A stretch of DNA of 64,000 nucleotides from Terebella lapidaria (taxonomy: Eukaryota > Annelida > Polychaeta > Terebellida > Terebellidae): assembly GCA_949152475.1 (NCBI GenBank), contig OX424563.1, positions 38,574,120 to 38,638,119 on the forward strand. The letters are read 5' to 3'. Within the stretch, counting starts at the first letter, position 1. Each line of letters opens with the position of its first letter. Both the position numbers and the translations under genes were made by a program. The notes beneath the pieces are model-generated. The model searched no databases. It was not told where the DNA came from and saw nothing but the letters and a program-made list of their open reading frames with translations. This document shows positions 56,301 to 64,000 of this stretch, piece by piece.

Positions 56301-58095
56301 GCTCCACCGTACGATGGACATGCGACGCTCCACCGTACGATGGACATGTGACGCTCCACCGAAGGATGGACATGTGATGCTCCACCGAAGGATGGACATG
56401 CGAGGCTCCACTGTAAGATGGACATGTTATGCTCCACCGTACGATGGACATGCGACGCTCCATCGTACGATGGACATGGGATGCTCCACCGTATGATGGA
56501 CATGTGACACTCCACTGTATGATGGATATGCGATGCTCCACCGTACGATGGACATGTGATGTTCCACCGTACGATGGACATCTGACGCTCCACCGTAGGA
56601 TGGACATGTGACGCTCCACCGTACGATGGACATGTGATGCTCCACCGTACGATGGACATGGGATGCTCCATCGTACGATGGACATGTGATGCTCCACCAT
56701 ACGATGGACATGCTATGCTCTACCATACGATGGACATGTGACGCTCCACCGTACGATGGACATGAGACGCTCCACCGTACGATCGACATGCGATGTTTCA
56801 CAGTACGATTGACATGTGATGCTCCACTGTACGATGGACATCTAACGCTCCACCATACGATGGACATGAGATGCTCCACCGTACGATGGACATGTGACGC
56901 TCCACCGAATGATGGACATGCGAGGTTCCACCGTAAGATGGACTTGTGACGCTCCACCGTACGATAGACATGCGATGCTCCACCGTACGATGGACATGTG
57001 ACGCTCCACTGTACAATGGACATGTGACGCTCCACCGTATGATGGACATGCAAGGCTCCACTGAACAATGGACATGTGACACTCCACCGTACGATGGACA
57101 TGCGACGCTCTACCGTAGGATGGACTAGCGAAGCTCCACCGTACGATGGACATGTGACGCTCCACTGAACAATGGACATGTGACGCTCCACCGTATGATG
57201 GACATGCAAGGCTCCACTGTACAATGGACATGTGACACTCCACCGTACGATGGACATGCGACGCTCTACCGTAGGATGGACTAGCGAAGCTCCACCGTAA
57301 GATGGACATCTGACGCTCCACCGTACGATGGACATGTGATGCTCCACTGTACGATGGACATGTGACGCTCCACCGTACGATGGACATGGGACGCTCCAAT
57401 GTACGATGGACATGCGACGCTCCACTGTACGATGGACATGCGATGCTCCACTGTACGACGGACATGTGACGCTCCACCTTACGATGGACATCTGACGCTC
57501 CACTGTACGATCGGCATGTGATGCTCCACTGTACAATGCACATGTGACGCTCTACCGTATGATGGACATGCAAGGCTCCACTGTACAATGGACATGTGAC
57601 GCTCCACAGTACGATGGACATCTGACGCTCCACCGTACGATGGACATGTGATGCTCCACTGTACGATGGACATGTGACGCTCCACTGTATGATGGACATG
57701 CAAAGCTCCACTGTACGATGGACATGTGAAGCTCCACCGTACGATGGACATACGAGGCTCCACCGTAAGATGGACATGTGACACTCCGCTGTACGATGGA
57801 CATGCGACGCTCCACTGTACAATGGACATGGGACGCTCCACCGAATGATGGACATGCGAGGCTCCACCATAGGATGGACATGTGACGCTCCACCGTACGA
57901 TGGACATGCGACGCTCCACCGTACGATGGACATGTGACGCTCCACCGAAGGATGGACATGTGATGCTCCACCGAAGGATGGACATGCGAGGCTCCACTGT
58001 AAGATGGACATGTTATGCTCCACCGTACGATGGACATGCGACGCTCCATCGTACGATGGACATGGGATGCTCCACCGTATGATGGACATGTGACA
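47353..58095 (+). repeat. Satellite mosaic of earlier blocks
   Basis: These are satellite monomers only. 47035-48930 matches 38226-40120 (offset 8,809); 48501-49500 matches 41875-42870 (offset 6,626); 49304-49780 matches 23105-23581 (offset 26,199); 50033-50218 matches 12633-12818 (offset 37,400); 56427-57536 matches 47176-48285 (offset 9,251). The region is therefore a patchwork of the same higher-order modules joined in new orders. 57600-57660 has a junction skipping the usual TAGCGAAG marker. No gene or other non-satellite sequence was seen. Confidence 0.8.
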
Positions 58096-59494
58096 CTCCA
58101 CCGTACGATGGACATGGGACGCTCCAATGTACGATGGACATGCGACGCTCCACTGTACGATGGACATGCGATGCTCCACTGTACGACGGACATGTGACGC
58201 TCCACCTTACGATGGACATCTGACGCTCCACTGTACGATCGGCATGTGATGCTCCACTGTACAATGCACATGTGACGCTCTACCGTATGATGGACATGCA
58301 AGGCTCCACTGTACAATGGACATGTGACACTCCACCGTACGATGGACATGCGACGCTCTACCGTAGGATGGACTAGCGAAGCTCCACCGTACGATGGACA
58401 TGTGATGCTCCACTGTACGATGGACATGTGACGCTCCAATGTACGATGGACACGCGACGCTCCACCGTACGATGGACATGTGACGCTCCACCTTACGATG
58501 GACATCTGACGCTCCACTGTACGATGGACATGCGATGCTCCACTGTACGACGGACATGTGACGCTCCACCTTACGATGGACATCTGACGCTCCACTGTAC
58601 GATCGGCATGTGATGCTCCACTGTACAATGCACATGTGACGCTCTACCGTATGATGGACATGCAAGGCTCCACTGTACAATGGACATGTGACACTCCACC
58701 GTACGATGGACATGCGACGCTCTACCGTAGGATGGACTAGCGAAGCTCCACCGTACGATGGACATGTGATGCTCCACTGTACGATGGACATGTGACGCTC
58801 CAATGTACGATGGACATGCGACGCTCCACCGTACGATGGACATGTGACGCTCCACCAAAGGATGGACATGTGATGCTCCACCGAAGGATGGACATGCGAG
58901 GCTCCACTGTAAGATGGACATGTTATGCTCCACCGTACGATGGACATGCGACGCTCCATCGTACGATGGACATGGGATGCTCCACCGTATGATGGACATG
59001 TGACACTCCACTGTACGATGGATATGCGATGCTCCACCGTACGATGGACATGTGATGTTCCACCGTACGATGGACATCTGACGCTCCACCGTAGGATGGA
59101 CATGTGACGCTCCACCGTACGATGGACATGTGATGCTCCACCGTACCATGGACATGGGATGCTCCATCGTACGATGGACATGTGATGCTCCACCATACGA
59201 TGGACATGCTATGCTTTACCATACGATGGACATGTGACGCTCCACCGTACGATGGACATGAGACGCTCCACCGTACGATCGACATGCGATGTTTCACAGT
59301 ACGATTGACATGTGATGCTCCACTGTACGATGGACATCTAACGCTCCACCATACGATGGACATGAGATGCTCCACCGTACCATGGACATGTGACGCTCCA
59401 CCGAATGATGGACATGCGAGGTTCCACCGTAAGATGGACATGTGACGCTCCACCGTACGATAGACATGCGATGCTCCACCGTACGATGGACATG
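58096..59494 (+). repeat. 1.4-kb satellite block shared with 7754-9152
   Basis: This block matches 7754-9152 at offset 50,342, including the internal 364-bp tandem repeat and the rare GGACACGCG monomer (8110 and 58452). One visible difference is GTACCATGG near 59153 where the other copy has GTACGATGG. The right end overlaps the next block over 59480-59494, a shared stretch of 15 bases at the junction. Confidence 0.88.
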
Positions 59495-62400
59495 GGATGC
59501 TCCACCGTATGATGGACATGTGACACTCCACTGTATGATGGATATGCGATGCTCCACCGTACGATGGACATGTGATGTTCCACCGTACGATGGACATCTG
59601 ACGCTCCACCGTAGGATGGACATGTGACGCTCCACCGTACGATGGACATGTGATGCTCCACCGTACGATGGACATGGGATGCTCCATCGTACGATGGACA
59701 TGTGATGCTCCACCATACGATGGACATGCTATGCTCTACCATACGATGGACATGTGACGCTCCACCGTACGATGGACATGAGACGCTCCACCGTACGATC
59801 GACATGCGATGTTTCACAGTACGATTGACATGTGATGCTCCACTGTACGATGGACATCTAACGCTCCACCATACGATGGACATGAGATGCTCCACCGTAC
59901 GATGGACATGTGACGCTCCACCGAATGATGGACATGCGAGGTTCCACCGTAAGATGGACTTGTGACGCTCCACCGTACGATAGACATGCGATGCTCCACC
60001 GTACGATGGACATGTGACGCTCCACTGTACAATGGACATGTGACGCTCCACCGTATGATGGACATGCAAGGCTCCACTGTACAATGGACATGGGACGCTC
60101 CACCGAATGTTGGACATGCGAGGCTCCACCATAAGATGGACATGTGACGCTCCACCGTACGATGGACATGCGAAGCTCCACCGAAGGATGGACATGCGAG
60201 GCTCCACTGTAAGATGGACATGTTATGCTCCACCGTACGATCGACATGCGATGCTCCACCGTACGATGGACATGTGATGCTCCATCGTACGATGGACATC
60301 TGACGCTCCACCGTACGATGGACATGCTATGCTCCACCGTACGATGGACATGTGACGCTCCACCGTACGATGGACATGTGACGCTCCACCATACGATGGA
60401 CATGAGATGCTCCACCGTACGATGGACATGTGACGCTCCACCGAATGATGGACATGCGAGGTTCCACCGTAAGATGGACATGTGACGCTCCACCGTACGA
60501 TAGACATGCGATGCTCCACCGTACGATGGACATGTGATGCTCCACTGTACAATGGACATGTGACACTCCACCGTACGATGGACATCTGACGCTCCACCGT
60601 GCGATGGACATGCTATGCTCCACCGCACGATGGACATGTGATGCTCCACCGCACGATGGACATGTGATGCTCCACCGTACGATGGACATGGGACGCTCCA
60701 CCGTACGATGGACATGTGATGCTCCACTGTACAATGGACATGTGACGCTCCACCGTATGATGGACATGCAAGGCTCCACTGTACAATGGACATGTGACAC
60801 TCCACCGTACGATGGACATGCGATGCTCTACTGTAGGATGGACTAGCGAAGCTCCACCTTACGATGGACATGTGACGCTCCACCGTACGATGGACATCTG
60901 ACCCTCCACCGTACGATGGACATGCTATGCTCCAGCGTACAATAGACATGTGACGCTCCACCGTACGATGGACATACGAGGCTCCACCGTAAGATGGACA
61001 TGTGACTCTCCACTGTACAATGGACATGTGACGCTCCACCGTATGATGGACATGCAAGGCTCCACTGTACAATGGACATGGGACGCTCCACCGAATGATG
61101 GACATGCGAGGCTCCACCATAAGATGGACATGTGACGCTCCACCGTACGATGGACATGCGACGCTCCACCGTACGATGGACATGTGACGCTCCACCGAAG
61201 GATGGACATGTGATGCTCCACCGAAGGATGGACATGCGAGGCTCCACTGTAAGATGGACATGTTATGCTCCACCGGGCAAACGGAACGGAGTTTTGGGGA
61301 TTTCTTAGGGGGAATAAAGCTGAAAACGCCCCACAACCACAGTTTAAGCCAAGAGTGCGGTCTTATGGGGATTTTTTCAGGACTTATGGGGAAAGTTAAG
61401 ATAGGAAATTTAACATTGGGTCCGCCCGTAACGCCCATCCGTTCACCCGTCCGTACGATGGACATGCGACGCTCCATCGTACGATGGACATGTGATGTTC
61501 CACCGTACGATGGACATCTGACGCTCCACCGTAGGATGGACATGTGACGCTCCACCGTACGATGGACATGTGACGCTCCACCGTACGATGGACATGGGAT
61601 GCTCCATCGTACGATGGACATGTGATGCTCCACCATACGATGGACATGCTATGCTCTACCATACGATGGACATGTGACGCTCCACCGTACGATGGACATG
61701 AGACGCTCCACCGTACGATCGACATGCGATGTTTCACAGTACGATTGACATGTGATGCTCCACTGTACGATGGACATCTAACGCTCCACCATACGATGGA
61801 CATGAGATGCTCCACCGTACGATCGACATGCGATGCTCCACCGTACGATGGACATGTGATGCTCCACCGTACGATGGACATGGGACGCTCCAATGTACGA
61901 TGGACATGTGACGCTCCACTGTACGATGGACATGCGATGCTCCACTGTACGATGAACATGTGATGCTCCACCGTATGATGAACATGTGACGCTCCACCGT
62001 ATGATGGACATGCGAGGCTCCACCGTACGATGAACATGGGTGCTCCATCGTACGATGGACATGCGACGCTCCACCGTACGATGGACTAGCGAAGCTCCAC
62101 CGTAAGATGGACATGCGACGCTCCATCGTACGATGGACACTTGACGCTCCACCGTACGATGGACATGCGACGCTCCATCGTACGATGGACTAGCGAAGCT
62201 CCACCGTAAGATGGACATGTGACGCTCCACAATACGATGGACATGGGACGCTCCATCATACGATGGACATGTGATGCTCCAGCGTACGATCGACATGCGA
62301 TGCTCCACCGTACGATCGACATGTGATGCTCCATTGTACGATGGACATGTGACGCTCCACCGTTCGATGGACATGGGATGCTCCACCGTACCATGGACAT

Positions 62401-64000
62401 GCGATGCTCCACATACGATGGACATGTGACGCTTCACCGTACGATCGACATGCAATGCTCCACCGTACGATGGACATGTGATGCTCCACCGTACGATGGA
62501 CATCTGACGCTCCACCGTACGATGGACATGCGATGCTCCACCGTACGATGGACATGTGATGCTCCACCGTACGATGGACATGGGACGCTCCAATGTACGA
62601 TGGACATGCGACGCTCCACTGTACGATGGACATGCGATGCTCCACTGTACGACGGACATGTGACGCTCCACCTTATGATGGACATCTGACGCTCCACTGT
62701 ACGATCGGCATGTGATGCTCCACTGTACAATGGACATGTGACGCTCCACCGTATGATGGACATGCAAGGCTCCACTGTAAAATGGACATGTGACACTCCA
62801 CCGTACGATGGACATGCGACGCTTTACCGTAGGATGGACTAGCGAAGCTCCACCGTAAGATGGACATGTGACGCTCCACAGTACGATGGACATCTGACGC
62901 TCCACCGTACGATGGACATGTGATGCTCCACTGTACGATGGACATGTGACGCTCCACCGTACGATGGACATGGGACGCTCCAATGTACGATGGACATGCG
63001 ACGCTCCACTGTACGATGGACATGCGATGCTCCACTGTACGACGGACATGTGACGCTCCACTGTATGATGGACATGCGAGGTTCCACCGTACGATGGACA
63101 TGGGATGCTCCATCGTACGATGGACATGTGACGCTCCACCGTACGATCGACATGCGATGCTCCACCGTACGATGGACATGTGATGCTCCATCGTACGATG
63201 GACATCTGACGCTCCACCGTACGATGGACATGCTATGCTCCACCGTACGATGGACATGTGACGCTCCACCGTACGATGGACATGTGACGCTCCACCGTAC
63301 GATGGACATGGGACGCTCCACCGTACAATGGACATGTGACGCTCCATCGTACGATGGACATGTGACGCTATACTGAATGATGGACATGCGAGGCTCCACC
63401 GTAAGATGGACATGTGACGCTCCACTGTATGATGGACATGCGACGCTCAATCGTACGATGGACATGGGATGCTCCACCGTATGATGGACATGTGACGCTC
63501 CACCGTACGATGGACATGTGACGCTCCACTGTATGATGGACATGTGACGCTCCACCGTACGATGGACATGGGATGCTCCATCGTACGATGGACAGGTGAT
63601 GCTCCACCATACGATGGACATGCTATGCTCCACCGTACGATGGACATGTGACGCTCCACCGTACGATAGACATGCGATGCTCCACCGTACGATGGACATG
63701 TGACGCTCCACTGTACAATGGACATGTGACGCTCCACCGTATGATGGACATGCAAGGCTCCACTGTACAATGGACATGTGACACTCCACCGTACGATGGA
63801 CATGCGACGCTCTACCGTAGGATGGACTAGCGAAGCTCCACCGTAAGATGGACATCTGACGCTCCACCGTACGATGGACATGTGATGCTCCATTGTACGA
63901 TGGACATGTGACGCTCCACCGTACGATGGACATGGGACGCTCCAATGTACGATGGACATGTGACGCTCCACTGTACGATGGACATGCGATGCTCCACTGT
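59480..64000 (+). repeat. 4.5-kb satellite block with MITE, copy 2 (runs off window)
   Basis: This block matches 28212-32732 base for base except for the four substitutions listed for copy 1. The match still holds at the last base of the window, so the duplicated segment is longer than 4.5 kb. It includes the third 176-bp element at the homologous position and shares the CCAGCGTACAATAG variant (60935) with the 30-kb locus. Confidence 0.9.
61274..61449 (+). mobile_element. 176-bp MITE-like insertion, copy 3
   Basis: Identical to the copies at 30006 and 35785 as far as I can read, with the same terminal inverted repeats and flanks. It lies inside the 31,268-bp-offset duplication, so it is a passenger of that event. 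Its flanking variants ally it with the 30-kb copy rather than the 35.8-kb copy. Confidence 0.62.

Larger units (their letters stand above)
1..64000 (+). repeat. 26-bp satellite array with higher-order structure, whole window
   Basis: The window is a continuous head-to-tail array of a 26-bp monomer, ACGCTCCACCGTA followed by CGATGGACATGTG (clean copy at 710-735). Every monomer I read has the same orientation; I saw no inverted segment. The canonical unit is 15/26 G+C and has three CpGs (positions 2-3, 10-11, 14-15). Monomers vary by a few substitutions, and the same rare variants recur in the same order at large offsets, which is the signature of a higher-order repeat satellite. Rare off-length monomers exist: 25 bp near 1126, 1212, 11235, 30769 and 31140, 27 bp near 20274, and 14 bp at 34280-34293. 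Only the three 176-bp insertions interrupt it. Such arrays are typical of eukaryotic heterochromatin. The family and host are not recognised. Confidence 0.98.

Noticed and set aside
1-64000. CRISPR array (short repeats regularly spaced)
   Set aside because: There are no spacers. Repeat follows repeat directly, and the variation is a few substitutions per unit.
1-64000. Assignment to a named organism, chromosome or known satellite family
   Set aside because: Nothing unique to a lineage is present. The element and monomer are not ones I recognise, and a name would be a guess.
28212-64000. Treating the duplications as certain assembly errors
   Set aside because: Copies carry private substitutions and different junctions, which artefactual duplication would not normally create, though the most identical pairs still need read support.

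Overview
This window holds no recognisable gene. All 64,000 bases, apart from three copies of one 176-bp element, belong to a single head-to-tail satellite/minisatellite array with a 26-bp monomer. The canonical monomer (for example 710-735) is ACGCTCCACCGTA followed by CGATGGACATGTG; roughly 2,440 monomers are present, all in the same orientation. No tRNA, rRNA, CRISPR, operon, promoter or terminator could be supported. The many long open frames, mostly on the minus strand, are a by-product of the monomer: 26 is not a multiple of 3, so the three reading phases rotate every 78 bp, and the minus-strand phases of the consensus contain no stop codon.

The array has several nested levels of organisation. 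Above the 26-mer are diagnostic variant monomers (such as the one carrying TAGCGAAG) that recur at fixed spacings and act as markers. These define larger repeated blocks: 1-8046 reappears at 10058-18155 (offset 10,057, then 10,109 after a two-monomer indel); 12742-20612 reappears at 20903-28824 (period 8,161, later 8,213/8,212); 42140-44243 is duplicated immediately at 44244-46347 (period 2,104); 46469-46910 is duplicated at 46911-47352 (442 bp, 17 monomers); 7754-9152 reappears at 58096-59494; and 28212-32732 reappears at 59480-64000 (offset 31,268), running off the window end. Nearly all indels between copies are whole monomers, as expected from unequal exchange, slippage and gene conversion.

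The only non-satellite DNA is a 176-bp element at 30006-30181, 35785-35960 and 61274-61449. The copies are identical, sit in the same context, and have imperfect terminal inverted repeats, so the element looks like a small non-autonomous DNA transposon (MITE) that was later carried around by satellite duplication. An adjacent tandem copy of the second locus has the same flanks but no element (junction 37029/37030). Flank variants suggest that this is a clean loss or conversion rather than a simple pre-insertion state.

The sequence is eukaryotic in character: a large higher-order satellite such as occurs in centromeric, pericentromeric, subtelomeric or sex-chromosome heterochromatin. I cannot name the organism or the chromosomal position. 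All six possible CpG transitions (CG to TG or CA at the three CpGs of the monomer) occur as common variants, which suggests that the DNA is or was CpG-methylated. Block coordinates were found by matching shared rare variants by eye, so boundaries are good to about one monomer unless a specific junction is described.
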